Shown: positions 1 to 7,988 of the stretch, one piece after another
Position numbering within the stretch: the stretch's first letter is position 1
Layout: each line of letters starts with the position of its first letter
From: Tenacibaculum maritimum NCIMB 2154
GTDB lineage: Bacteria; Bacteroidota; Bacteroidia; Flavobacteriales; Flavobacteriaceae
Direction of reading: 5' to 3'
Assembly (NCBI RefSeq): GCF_900119795.1
Contig: NZ_LT634361.1
Location: forward strand, 2,232,001 to 2,296,000
Length of the DNA stretch: 64,000 bases
The notes under the pieces: generated by a model
What the model was told of the DNA's origin: nothing
Database searches by the model: none
What the model saw: the letters and a program-made list of their open reading frames with translations, nothing else
Position numbers and translations under genes: made by a program

Positions 1-1358
1 CCTAATGTAAACCATTTTGACGCTTTCACATAATGCTCTTCACTCCTATTAGCCGCTACATTTCTTTTATACAAGTCAATAGCCGTAGTACTTGCAAGGG
101 CATTTAGCTCAGAAGCGGTAGATGACATTGCTGCAGATAAAATTACCGCTAGTAAAAGACCTATTAAACCTCTAGGCAAATTGTTTAATATAAAATGAAT
201 AAACACATAGTCTTTATCATTTGTTTCTACAGAAGCATCTGCCTTTTTTATGATTTCTTTTGCCGCATCTTTAACTTCAGCATCTTGTTCATTTAAAGCT
301 TTTATACTAACCAATTCATTGGTTTGTATTCCATTAAGCAGTAACTCTTTTTTACGTTGCTCTATTTCTTGATGCGTTTCTTGAAGTTGTTTATAGGTTG
401 TTGCATACGCTGATGAATAGACCGCCTCATTAGCTTTCGGATTAAAATTCAATGGCGAAGGGTTGAATTGGTAAAATACAAATACCATTACCCCTACTAA
501 TAAAATAAAAAACTGCATTGGCACTTTTAGCAATCCATTAAAAATCAACCCCAATTGACTTTCTCTAGCTGATTTTCCTGATAAATATCGTTGTACTTGG
601 CTTTGATCTGTACCAAAATAAGAAAGCATTAAAAAAGTTCCTCCAATTAACCCTGTCCAAACAGTATAACGATTGCTAAAATCAAATGAAAAATCCAATA
701 CATTCATTTTTCCACTTGCTCCTGCAATTTCCAACGCTTTTACAAATGTAATCTCTTTAGGTAGGTATTGCATTACCAAATAAAAAGCAATTAACATTCC
801 TAAAAAAATAATAATCATTTGTTGCTTTTGCGTAACATTTACCGCTTTTGTACCTCCTGAAACTGTATAAATAATTACTAAAACTCCAATAATGATGTTT
901 AAGCTTATCAAATTCCAACCCAATACTGCTGATAAAATTATTGCAGGAGCAAAAATGGTAATTCCTGCTGCCAAACCGCGCTGCACTAAAAACAAGAACG
1001 CTGCTAGGGTACGAGTTTTTAAGTCAAATCTGTTTTCTAAAAATTCGTAGGCTGTATATACTTTTAATTGGTGATAAATAGGTATGAACACCATACAAAT
1101 AACAACCATGGCAATTGGCAGCCCGAAATAAAATTGTACAAACCCCATTCCACTATGAAATGCCTGTCCTGGGGTTGATAAAAAAGTAATTGCACTTGCT
1201 TGAGTGGCCATTACCGATAGCCCTATGGTCCACCATTTAGTATCATTCCCACCTCTTATATAATCGTCAACACTTGCATTTTTTCGAGTTACATAAGTTC
1301 CGTATCCTACAATAAATACTAGTGTAATAGATAAAACGATCCAATCTAATAATTCCAT
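1..1358 (-). CDS. Sodium:solute symporter (SSS family), C-terminus cut by window edge
   Basis: Reading down from an ATG at 1356-1358 the frame stays open to base 1, giving 452 visible residues and no stop, so the C-terminus lies outside the window. The protein is almost wholly hydrophobic, with about eleven membrane segments. The stretch WWTIGLSVMATQASAITFLS, then a PGQAF motif, matches the first core helices of SSS (LeuT-fold) sodium symporters. A hydrophilic insertion of about 65 residues (near 320-385) precedes the last visible helices, and ATTAIDLYKR near the end is also typical of the family. The substrate cannot be told from sequence. A 35-residue membrane ORF ends 11 bases upstream of the start and is probably co-transcribed. 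I am sure of the family but not of the substrate. Confidence 0.88.
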   Translation of the reverse strand, partial: MELLDWIVLSITLVFIVGYGTYVTRKNASVDDYIRGGNDTKWWTIGLSVMATQASAITFLSTPGQAFHSGMGFVQFYFGLPIAMVVICMVFIPIYHQLKVYTAYEFLENRFDLKTRTLAAFLFLVQRGLAAGITIFAPAIILSAVLGWNLISLNIIIGVLVIIYTVSGGTKAVNVTQKQQMIIIFLGMLIAFYLVMQYLPKEITFVKALEIAGASGKMNVLDFSFDFSNRYTVWTGLIGGTFLMLSYFGTDQSQVQRYLSGKSARESQLGLIFNGLLKVPMQFFILLVGVMVFVFYQFNPSPLNFNPKANEAVYSSAYATTYKQLQETHQEIEQRKKELLLNGIQTNELVSIKALNEQDAEVKDAAKEIIKKADASVETNDKDYVFIHFILNNLPRGLIGLLLAVILSAAMSSTASELNALASTTAIDLYKRNVAANRSEEHYVKASKWFTL

Positions 1359-1369
1359 TTCTAGAAATT

Positions 1370-1477
1370 TTATAAGGTGAAATAATTTGTAATTACATAA
1401 AATAATAATATGTACACTACATTAGCTATTAAAACGGCTGTATATTCTTTTTTCCAAATATATTTTTGTCCACTCAT
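1370..1477 (-). CDS. Small single-span membrane protein upstream of the symporter (35 aa)
   Basis: An ATG at 1475-1477 opens a 35-codon frame ending in TAA at 1370-1372. The product starts MSGQKYIWKKEYTAVLIANV and continues as one hydrophobic span with a short tail: a basic N-terminus (KKEY) then about 20 apolar residues. It sits between the lipoprotein gene (12 bases after its stop) and the symporter (11 bases before its start), which suggests an operon. Small single-span proteins encoded next to SSS symporters are known as putative accessory proteins. The assignment rests on position, reading frame and hydrophobicity, not on a recognised domain. Confidence 0.62.
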   Translation of the reverse strand: MSGQKYIWKKEYTAVLIANVVYILLFYVITNYFTL

Positions 1478-1489
1478 AGTATTAGTACA

Positions 1490-2260
1490 CTATCTTTTTT
1501 TATAAAAATCGTCTGTCAAAGCTGTTTTACTCAATGTTATTTCTTCAAAAACAGTAGGCTCCTTTGCTGGTTCTAATGGAGCTCCATTTTCATCTCTTTT
1601 ATACCATGTCATTGACTTCGGTAACAATACTCCGTCCACTTCTGTCCATGCTCCATATTTTATCAACTTTACAGTATCACTTGCTTTTTTGCTAAAAAAT
1701 GTAACGGTGTATCCCAACCATTCCATTTGATAAGTCTTAGGATTGTAATATAAGTAATAATTATCTTCAGGAGAAACTCCTACTCCACTATTGTATGAAA
1801 TTTTAATTCCAGGATAGCTAACTCCTTCAAAAGTAATCGGTGCAGCTTCTTCATATACAATACCATCATCCGCTAAAATAAACGGCATTGCGTAAAAGTA
1901 AAAATACAAATTGTAATAAAAATCTGCATTTCCCTTAAAAGAAGCAGTATCTTTTTGCTGTACCCACGGCTTTTTTCCATCAAAACCAATTGTATAATCA
2001 GTTCCCGCTATCAATGCTTTTCTACTATATAAATCAGTAGTATGCTCCTCATCTCCTTTTCTAAAAGACAGTACTTTTTTTTGTTTCCAAGTTGCTAACC
2101 CACCATGTTTTTTAAATACTTTTACTAAAGCCTCTGGATACCCTTTATAAACATTAGCTTCTGTTGCTTGTTGCTCCTTTTTTGCTGTTGCTTTTTCTTT
2201 TTTAGCACAAGATGCAAAGCCTATCATAGCTACTATTATAAATACAGTTATTTTTTTCAT
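1490..2260 (-). CDS. Lipoprotein of unknown function (DUF6503-like)
   Basis: This 256-residue protein has a lipoprotein signal peptide: MKKITVFIIVAMIGFASC with the lipobox cysteine at 18, then a Lys/Glu-rich linker. The mature part begins with a motif like VFKKHGGLATWKQKK and continues with many aromatic beta-strand segments (DFYYNLYFYFYAMPF, YYLYYNPKTYQMEWLGY). This pattern resembles the DUF6503 lipoproteins of Flavobacteriia, from memory rather than a search. It is predicted to sit in the outer membrane or periplasm. It is followed 12 bases on by the small membrane ORF and the symporter, so a shared transcript is likely. Function is unknown. Confidence 0.75.
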   Translation of the reverse strand: MKKITVFIIVAMIGFASCAKKEKATAKKEQQATEANVYKGYPEALVKVFKKHGGLATWKQKKVLSFRKGDEEHTTDLYSRKALIAGTDYTIGFDGKKPWVQQKDTASFKGNADFYYNLYFYFYAMPFILADDGIVYEEAAPITFEGVSYPGIKISYNSGVGVSPEDNYYLYYNPKTYQMEWLGYTVTFFSKKASDTVKLIKYGAWTEVDGVLLPKSMTWYKRDENGAPLEPAKEPTVFEEITLSKTALTDDFYKKR

Positions 2261-2336
2261 TGTATGATTATTATGTTTTATTAAACACTCGGTCGGAATT
2301 CAATAATAAACTTACAATGAAAACTAACAAATAATG

Positions 2337-2422
2337 CAGTCATTTAAACTTTTTGCTTGGAAGCTAAAATTAGGGGAAAAGTGAAACCAATTTGTAGGCA
2401 TCAGAAAAAGTTTAAATGACTG
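2337..2422. repeat. 86-bp element with perfect 18-bp inverted repeats
   Basis: The arms at 2337-2354 and 2405-2422 are perfect reverse complements (CAGTCATTTAAACTTTTT and its complement) around a 50-bp centre. The centre, from about 2362 onward, has a diverged copy in the same orientation at 16151-16204. The element lies between a lipoprotein promoter region and the end of rluD. It could be a MITE-like element or a structured RNA; there is no T-tract suited to a simple terminator. Confidence 0.7.
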
Positions 2423-2532
2423 TAATTTTAATTTATCAATTGATAACTATAAAAATAAAAGTCTTTTCTTCTTTAAAAATAGTTTCAAATTACTACGATT
2501 ATAAAACGAGCTTTTAAAATAACCAAACAATA

Positions 2533-3567
2533 CTAATCATCATGTTTTGAATGCGCTGAATACGTCCTCCATTTTTCCAAACAAGTAGTAATATCGTCTG
2601 GTACTTCTGAATCAAATTGTAAAAACTTACCTGTTACCGGATGCGTAAACCCTAATGTTTTTGCATGCAGGGCTTGCCTTGGCAATGTTTTAAAGCAATT
2701 TTGAACAAACTGCTTGTATTTTGTAAAAGTAGTTCCTTTTAAAATTTCATGCCCTCCATAACGTTCATCGTTAAAAAGTGTATGCCCAATATGCTTAAAA
2801 TGTGTTCTTATTTGATGAGTTCTACCTGTTTCTAATTTACATTGTACTAAGGTAACATAAGTCAATCGTTCTAATACTTTAAAATGTGTAACAGCATGCT
2901 TTCCATAATCTCCTTCAGGAAAAACATCCATTTGCAAACGATTTTTAAAACTTCGCCCAATATTTCCTTCAATGCGTCCTTCGTCTTCTTCAATATTCCC
3001 CCAAACAAGCGCATAATATAAGCGTTCAGTAGTACGATCAAAGAATTGCTTTGATAAATGTGCCATGGCAAATTCTGTTTTAGCAACTACTAATAACCCA
3101 CTGGTATCTTTGTCTATTCTATGTACTAAGCCGGGGCGCTCATTACTATTACTTGGTAAATTTTCTATATGATGAATAAGCCCGTTAACCAAAGTACCTG
3201 AATAATTTCCATGCCCAGGGTGCACTACCATTCCTGCTGGCTTATTTACCACAATTACAGCATCGTCTTCATATACGATATTCAAAGGAATGTTTTCTGC
3301 CACTAATAAATTTTCTGGAGGCGGATACGAAAGTACTACGCGTACTACATCATTTGGCTTTACCTTATAATTTGACTTTACAACAACATCATTTACTAAT
3401 ATGTTTCCTGCTTTTGCTGCTTGCTGAATTTTATTTCTGGTTGCATTTTCTATAAAATTCATTAAAAATTTATCGACTCTTAAAGGCACCTGCCCTTCAC
3501 TAGCAGTAAATCTATAATGCTCATATAAATCATCATTTTCTATTTCTTTATTCGTATCTTCCTGCAT
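2533..3567 (-). CDS. rluD: RluA/RluD-family 23S rRNA pseudouridine synthase
   Basis: The 344-residue protein has an N-terminal S4 RNA-binding domain (about residues 25-85, VDKFLMNF...ILVNDVVVKSNYKVKPND) and a RluA-type catalytic domain. The catalytic aspartate is in HRIDKDTSGLLVVAK, around residue 150. Downstream motifs LETGRTHQIRTHFKHIGH and HPVTGK are also conserved in the family. Members isomerise uridines in helix 69 of 23S rRNA (RluD) or nearby sites; RluD is the best fit because the S4 domain is present and the length is typical. The next gene on the same strand, a PASTA protein, starts upstream, and the two are probably co-transcribed. The ATG start gives a normal N-terminus. Confidence 0.88.
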   Translation of the reverse strand: MQEDTNKEIENDDLYEHYRFTASEGQVPLRVDKFLMNFIENATRNKIQQAAKAGNILVNDVVVKSNYKVKPNDVVRVVLSYPPPENLLVAENIPLNIVYEDDAVIVVNKPAGMVVHPGHGNYSGTLVNGLIHHIENLPSNSNERPGLVHRIDKDTSGLLVVAKTEFAMAHLSKQFFDRTTERLYYALVWGNIEEDEGRIEGNIGRSFKNRLQMDVFPEGDYGKHAVTHFKVLERLTYVTLVQCKLETGRTHQIRTHFKHIGHTLFNDERYGGHEILKGTTFTKYKQFVQNCFKTLPRQALHAKTLGFTHPVTGKFLQFDSEVPDDITTCLEKWRTYSAHSKHDD

Positions 3568-3617
3568 AAAATTCTGCTTACTCTTTTATCAAATTATTGT
3601 AAGATATGATATCGTGG

Positions 3618-4172
3618 TTAATGATTTCCATCACCTAATATCAAATCTATTGTACTATTTTTGGGTAGTTTTCCTCCTATTTTTAATTCTTTTCCTTTAT
3701 ATTTTAGCCCTCTTACAACATCTTTTCCTATATCTTTTACATAGCTATAGTTGGTACCTACTAAAAAACCTATAGAGCGTAAATGCGTAGTGGCTTGCCT
3801 TTTGGTACGTCCATTTAAATCTGGGATTTCAATATCTCTGTACTTTGACGGATTTAAGGTGATGTATATTTTACGTTTTTCTTTTACCAAATCTCCTACC
3901 TCTGGATTCTGTTCTATTACCGATTTTGCTGGGTAAGCAGGATTATAGCTTGCGGAATCAAGTACTATAAAATCTAATGTAAGCTCTGCTAATTTTTGTT
4001 GTACTTCTTTTAAGGACATTTTGTGCAAGTCAGGCACCTGTATTTTTTGGTTGTGATTGGTTGTATTTCCTAACCACCACTGTAATCCGAAAACAAATAA
4101 CAATAGTCCTACAAATGCAATGACTAATTGTTTTAAAAATAATTTACTTTTTATAAACTGTATAAAACTCAT
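3618..4172 (-). CDS. Membrane-anchored PASTA-domain protein
   Basis: Starting from the ATG at 4170-4172 the protein has 184 residues: a short cytoplasmic tail, one transmembrane helix (about 14-33, LVIAFVGLLLFVFGLQWWL) and two PASTA repeats outside (about 43-112 and 113-181), each with a VPDL/IPDL opening. PASTA domains bind muropeptides or beta-lactams in kinases and penicillin-binding proteins, but here no kinase domain is attached. An upstream in-frame GTG at 4191-4193 is rejected because it lies inside the promoter box (4193-4200). The gene is divergent from ddl, a cell-wall precursor gene, which supports a role at the envelope. Exact function is unknown. Confidence 0.82.
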   Translation of the reverse strand: MSFIQFIKSKLFLKQLVIAFVGLLLFVFGLQWWLGNTTNHNQKIQVPDLHKMSLKEVQQKLAELTLDFIVLDSASYNPAYPAKSVIEQNPEVGDLVKEKRKIYITLNPSKYRDIEIPDLNGRTKRQATTHLRSIGFLVGTNYSYVKDIGKDVVRGLKYKGKELKIGGKLPKNSTIDLILGDGNH

Positions 4173-4192
4173 AGTTGTTTTTTTTAGCTGCA

Positions 4193-4225
4193 CAAATATA
4201 TAAAAACTAAACGTTGGTCTTTCAA
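4193..4225 (-). promoter_or_regulatory. Promoter for the PASTA/rluD transcript
   Basis: On the minus strand TATATTTG (4200 to 4193) fits the Bacteroidota -7 box TAnnTTTG. A TTG at 4225-4223 lies 22 bases upstream, about where the -33 box should be. The ATG at 4172 follows about 20 bases later. The box overlaps the only upstream GTG start, which fixes the gene start. Confidence 0.6.
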
Positions 4226-4245
4226 CTTATATTTTGATAAATTTG
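4214..4245 (+). promoter_or_regulatory. Promoter for ddl
   Basis: TTG at 4214-4216, a 21-base spacer and TAAATTTG at 4238-4245 match the Bacteroidota TTTG-N19/21-TAnnTTTG promoter pattern. The predicted start of transcription, near 4252, lies about 13 bases before the ddl ATG. It overlaps the divergent PASTA promoter. Confidence 0.6.
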
Positions 4246-4264
4246 CTATTACCAAATTTTAATC

Positions 4265-5233
4265 ATGAAAAAAACTATTGCCATTGTCACGGGAGGGTAT
4301 TCTTCGGAAGTAGAAATATCTTTAAAAAGCGGAAATGTTGTTTACCATCACTTAAATAAAGAGCTATATACTCCTTATAGGGTGCTTATTTTTACTGAAA
4401 AATGGGTTGCTTTAGATGACCAAGGAAATGAGTATGCTATTGATAAAAATGATTTTTCTTTTAGTCTTGGCAATCAAAAAATAATATTTGATTGCGTGTT
4501 TAATGCTATTCATGGAGCACCTGGTGAAAATGGAGCCCTTCTTGCTTATTTTGATTTGATAGGAATGAAACATACTTCAGCTCCTTTTTACCAAATGGCA
4601 TTAACCTTTAACAAAAGAGATTGCCTAAGTGCTGTAAAACAATACGGTATTCCTACTGCTACTGCTGTTTACCTTAATAAAGGAGAAGCTATTAATATTA
4701 CTAAAATTATAGACAAAGTAGGGCTTCCTTGTTTTGTAAAACCTAATAATGCTGGGTCAAGCTTTGGAATTTCTAAGGTACATAAAGCAGCAGAAATGCT
4801 TCCTGCTATAGAAAAGGCTTTTCAAGAGGATCGTGAAATTTTGATAGAGTCTTTTTTGGATGGCAAGGAAGTTTCTGTCGGTGTTATTCAATACGAAGGA
4901 GCTACAAAAGTACTCCCTATTACTGAAATCATATCTGAAAATGATTTTTTTGATTATGAGGCTAAGTATGAAGGAAAATCCAAAGAAATTACACCTGCTC
5001 AATTAACTCAAGAAACTACTCAAAAAGTGCAAGAAATTGCTAAAAAGGTATATACTGCTTTAAATATGCGTGGGTTTTCTCGTTCTGAATATATTTTGGT
5101 TGACGGAGTTCCTCATTTTTTAGAAATGAATACAGTGCCTGGAATGACCGAAGAAAGTATTTTACCACAACAAGCAAAAGCTGCCAATATTAGTTTAGCT
5201 GATTTATTTGGAAATGCTATTGAAACTTCCTAA
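4265..5233 (+). CDS. ddl: D-alanine--D-alanine ligase
   Basis: This ATP-grasp ligase joins two D-alanines to make the dipeptide used for peptidoglycan cross-linking in the cytoplasm. The 322 residues begin MKKTIAIVTGGYSSEVEISL, a form of the Ddl opening GGxSxEh. HGAPGENGALLAYFDLIGM corresponds to the conserved HGxxGEDGxxQGxLE region, CFVKPNNAGSSFGISKV to the ATP-grasp K-P-x-x-x-GSS motif, and EMNTVPGMTEESILPQ to the metal-binding C-terminal motif. Length is normal for the family. It is divergent from the PASTA gene and followed on the same strand by coaD. Confidence 0.93.
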   Translation: MKKTIAIVTGGYSSEVEISLKSGNVVYHHLNKELYTPYRVLIFTEKWVALDDQGNEYAIDKNDFSFSLGNQKIIFDCVFNAIHGAPGENGALLAYFDLIGMKHTSAPFYQMALTFNKRDCLSAVKQYGIPTATAVYLNKGEAINITKIIDKVGLPCFVKPNNAGSSFGISKVHKAAEMLPAIEKAFQEDREILIESFLDGKEVSVGVIQYEGATKVLPITEIISENDFFDYEAKYEGKSKEITPAQLTQETTQKVQEIAKKVYTALNMRGFSRSEYILVDGVPHFLEMNTVPGMTEESILPQQAKAANISLADLFGNAIETS

Positions 5234-5322
5234 GTATTTCAATATATACAGTAATTTATTTACTTTTATATCATAATCCTTTTCTTCTTTTTTTTGAAGA
5301 ATATTAAACGAGACTAACAGAC

Positions 5323-5781
5323 ATGAAAAAAGCAGTTTTCCCAGGTTCTTTTGATCCTATTACATTAGGGCATATAGACATTATTAAGAGAGCAATACCT
5401 CTATTTGATTCCATTGTAATTGCGATTGGTGTAAATACCGATAAAAAATATATGTTTTCTATTGAAGAGCGCAAAGCTTTTATTGAAAATGCCTTTGCTG
5501 AAGAACAAAAGATAACGGTTGAAACGTACCAAGGGTTAACCGTTGACTTTTGTAAAAAAATGAATGCTGATTTTATTTTGCGCGGGCTTCGAAATCCTGC
5601 CGATTTTGAATTTGAAAAGGCCATTGCACAAACTAATCGTAAGTTATCAGGAATAGAAACGGTGTTTTTATTAACGAGTGCTGAAACTTCTTTTATCAGT
5701 TCTTCTATTGTTAGAGATGTTATGCGTAATGGTGGAGATGCGTCTCTTTTAATTCCCGATGCTGTTTCTAATCGTCAATAA
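5323..5781 (+). CDS. coaD: Phosphopantetheine adenylyltransferase
   Basis: CoaD transfers AMP to 4-phosphopantetheine to form dephospho-CoA, the penultimate step of coenzyme A synthesis. The 152 residues open with FPGSFDPITLGHIDII, which carries the nucleotidyltransferase TxGH motif (TLGH), continue with RGLRNPADFEFEKAIAQTNR, and end with the SSSIVRDV motif that completes the ATP site. Length matches the usual 155-165. It lies 89 bases after ddl on the same strand. A hairpin and T-run at 5817-5856 end the transcript. Confidence 0.94.
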   Translation: MKKAVFPGSFDPITLGHIDIIKRAIPLFDSIVIAIGVNTDKKYMFSIEERKAFIENAFAEEQKITVETYQGLTVDFCKKMNADFILRGLRNPADFEFEKAIAQTNRKLSGIETVFLLTSAETSFISSSIVRDVMRNGGDASLLIPDAVSNRQ

Positions 5782-5816
5782 ACAATACGATTCTTTTTAT
5801 AAAAACTTAAATTATT

Positions 5817-5856
5817 AAAGCTCAAATTCCACCTATAGGATTTGGGCTTTTTTTTG
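5817..5856 (+). terminator. Rho-independent terminator after coaD
   Basis: AAGCTCAAATTCC and GGATTTGGGCTT form an imperfect stem around a short loop, followed by a run of eight or more T from about 5848. It lies 36 bases after the coaD stop. Confidence 0.75.
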
Positions 5857-5886
5857 ATTTTTTAGCGAAAAAAAACGACGCAATAA

Positions 5887-5940
5887 ATCCAAACTCCGCA
5901 TTGCTATTGAAATCAACATATAGCTCAACAGAGTTTGGAT
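5887..5940 (-). terminator. Long-loop inverted repeat, possible terminator of the ion channel gene
   Basis: ATCCAAACTC at 5887-5896 and GAGTTTGGAT at 5931-5940 are perfect 10-bp inverted arms around a 34-base loop. Read on the minus strand they lie 31 bases after the channel gene stop, and a T-run (plus-strand A-run near 5868-5876) follows. The loop is long for a terminator, so the role is uncertain. Confidence 0.4.
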
Positions 5941-5971
5941 AAATTACTTCCTTTTATATTTTAAAACTTTC

Positions 5972-6973
5972 CTACATAAAGTAAACAAGTACAAGAACTA
6001 CTATCGCTGTAATAAAAATAAAGGGGAATCCTAATTTAAAATAAGACAATAGTTTTCTATTATCTACAATATTTCGGTACACTAGTAATATAATTGAACT
6101 GGTAATAGAAATGTAACTAAGAATAATAACAGACTCTAAAAACGTATTATATGGCAACTTAGGTAAAAGGGAATTAGAAAAAAAATTGAATGCCACTACG
6201 GTTAACAACAAAGTAAATCCGATATTCAATTGATCTGTATAGGATTTAATCCAAAAAATAACCCAAGATGAAAATACTATCAAAAATAAAGGAAAAAGAA
6301 CTTGCCATAAATAATAACCTGCTTTTCTTTTAAATTTAATTACGAAGGACGCTCTAGAATACGCATCTTCTTTGTTATTTGAGCCTTCAAAAAAACCTCC
6401 TTTATATTTCATTACCTTTATCTTAGCATAGTGTTCTTTAATTTTCCATTCAGGATCTATACTACTAAAAGATGCGTCATAAAACAAATCAGGATCCACA
6501 AATACAAGCTCATTTTTTTTGTATAAAAAAGATTCAAAATTTATTTCAAAAACCTGTGTATCAAAAGGAAATGTAATTAAATTCATCTTAGAATGAAAAG
6601 AACAATTAAAGCGCCTTCTAAATACAACAAAGCCATCTTCTCCAATCGTTAAAACTTTATTATCTATAATAACGTCATCTAGCTTATTCATAAATTCTAT
6701 ATCAGGCATCCAAAAAAAGTCCTTTTTTAATTCTTCTATTTGATTAGCGTAATATATAGCACTACCTTTTGTAAACTTTGTATTTTTAATGTCAGCTTTA
6801 CTAGCTTTCCATTTTAGAACTAAATATCCATCAACTTGAAAAGTCGAATTGATCGTTTCTATATCATATATCTTATTTATATAAAGTTCTATTGTTACTT
6901 GCTTTGCCTGAGCTAATAACGAATTAAAAAAAAAGAAACAAAAACCAATAAAAAATACATTTCTAATTTTCAT
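5972..6973 (-). CDS. ELIC/GLIC-type pentameric ligand-gated ion channel
   Basis: The 333 residues have the full plan of a prokaryotic Cys-loop-superfamily channel: a signal peptide (1-22, ending LLAQA), an extracellular beta-sandwich to about 215, and four helices M1 (219-241), M2 (247-268), M3 (278-299) and M4 (311-331). Hallmarks are WMPD at 88-91, FPFDTQ at 135-140 (the Pro-loop, lacking the animal cysteine pair) and the pre-M1 segment KRKAGYYLWQVLFP. M2 reads IGFTLLLTVVAFNFF, then LPKLPY. Compared from memory with ELIC, the pore positions are Asn2', Thr6', Leu9', Ala13' and Phe16', with Asp at -1', which suggests a cation pore. The length is close to ELIC (322). The ligand is unknown. Neighbouring genes have no known link to it. 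Confidence 0.9.
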   Translation of the reverse strand: MKIRNVFFIGFCFFFFNSLLAQAKQVTIELYINKIYDIETINSTFQVDGYLVLKWKASKADIKNTKFTKGSAIYYANQIEELKKDFFWMPDIEFMNKLDDVIIDNKVLTIGEDGFVVFRRRFNCSFHSKMNLITFPFDTQVFEINFESFLYKKNELVFVDPDLFYDASFSSIDPEWKIKEHYAKIKVMKYKGGFFEGSNNKEDAYSRASFVIKFKRKAGYYLWQVLFPLFLIVFSSWVIFWIKSYTDQLNIGFTLLLTVVAFNFFSNSLLPKLPYNTFLESVIILSYISITSSIILLVYRNIVDNRKLLSYFKLGFPFIFITAIVVLVLVYFM

Positions 6974-7210
6974 ACTATTTACTAAGTTAAATATTGTTGA
7001 TTTTTAAGTACGTAAATGCACTATTGCCACTTTAAATAATCCTACTATTAACTCACTATAAAACCTACCAAATAACATTTTAACATACTGCAAATTAACT
7101 ACACTCATAAAGTATAGCTACTTTATTGTACTCATGAACAATGGGCTAGGTAAATATGTTTCGTTAAAACTAAGTATAGACAATTGCTTTAAAAACTTCT
7201 ATTACATTTT

Positions 7211-7972
7211 TTAAATAGGCTGTAATACATAACCAAGTATCAGATTCTTATTCTCTTTTTGATGCATCAAAATTACTTGGTTAATTAGAAATTTCTTTTC
7301 TTGATTAGACTTATTCTTAGATTGATTATAAATCATAGACAAGACTCCGTATTCAAACCATGGACGAACAACTTTTAAAACAGCATATTCTACTCTGCGG
7401 TTTTTATGAAAAAATAATTTAGCATCAGTTTTAACTGAATAGTTACTTAATAAAGTAATATTAGTTTCTCCAACAAATGTTTCTATCTTATTTAATGATT
7501 GGTTGGCAAGTACTTTTTTAATTAAGCCACATTTTAAATTTACTTCAAAAGATTTTTTTGTACAATCATAAAGAGCTAATTCATTAGAATAAAAATCATC
7601 TAACCCTTGAGTTAATGGATAAAATTTGGTTTTATCTTTTTTGTAAATTGTATTAAATATTTTGTTAAAAGAGTACAACTTGTTTAACTGCATTCTTGCA
7701 GAATCTGCATTCGTTGATTTTGAAGACAAAAACGATAATGAATTAGAATCAATATTAAAAAATACCCGTTCATAAAACAAATGCCTTTTCTCGTAATCAG
7801 ATAATTCAAGATCAGCTATACGAGACAAAACCTCAGCATAAGTAGGGGCTTCATTGTTTATACGGTTGCTTTTGCTAATATGGCTTGCTTTGCAACTTGT
7901 ACAAAGCAATACACCATAAGTTAGTAGTAGTAATATATATACTCTAGTGTTTGGGGGTTTTAAGAAGTGCAT
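7211..7972 (-). CDS. Putative lipoprotein of unknown function
   Basis: This 253-residue protein has a hydrophobic N-terminus (VYILLLLTYGVLLCTSC) that could be a lipoprotein signal with Cys27 as the lipidated residue, although the -3 position is Cys rather than the usual Leu. The mature part is mostly helical and charged (AEVLSRIADLELSDYEKRHLFYERVFF). It carries four further cysteines as DCTKKSFEVNLKCGL and nearby, and ends QKENKNLILGYVLQPI. I recognise no domain. It starts 16 bases after the membrane protein gene at 7989, so the two are probably one operon. Confidence 0.6.
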   Translation of the reverse strand: MHFLKPPNTRVYILLLLTYGVLLCTSCKASHISKSNRINNEAPTYAEVLSRIADLELSDYEKRHLFYERVFFNIDSNSLSFLSSKSTNADSARMQLNKLYSFNKIFNTIYKKDKTKFYPLTQGLDDFYSNELALYDCTKKSFEVNLKCGLIKKVLANQSLNKIETFVGETNITLLSNYSVKTDAKLFFHKNRRVEYAVLKVVRPWFEYGVLSMIYNQSKNKSNQEKKFLINQVILMHQKENKNLILGYVLQPI

Positions 7973-7988
7973 GTAACGGTATATTCTA

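Noticed and set aside
4173..4193. GTG start giving a longer PASTA protein
   Set aside because: The GTG lies in the promoter box and upstream of the predicted transcript start; the ATG at 4172 gives a normal membrane anchor.
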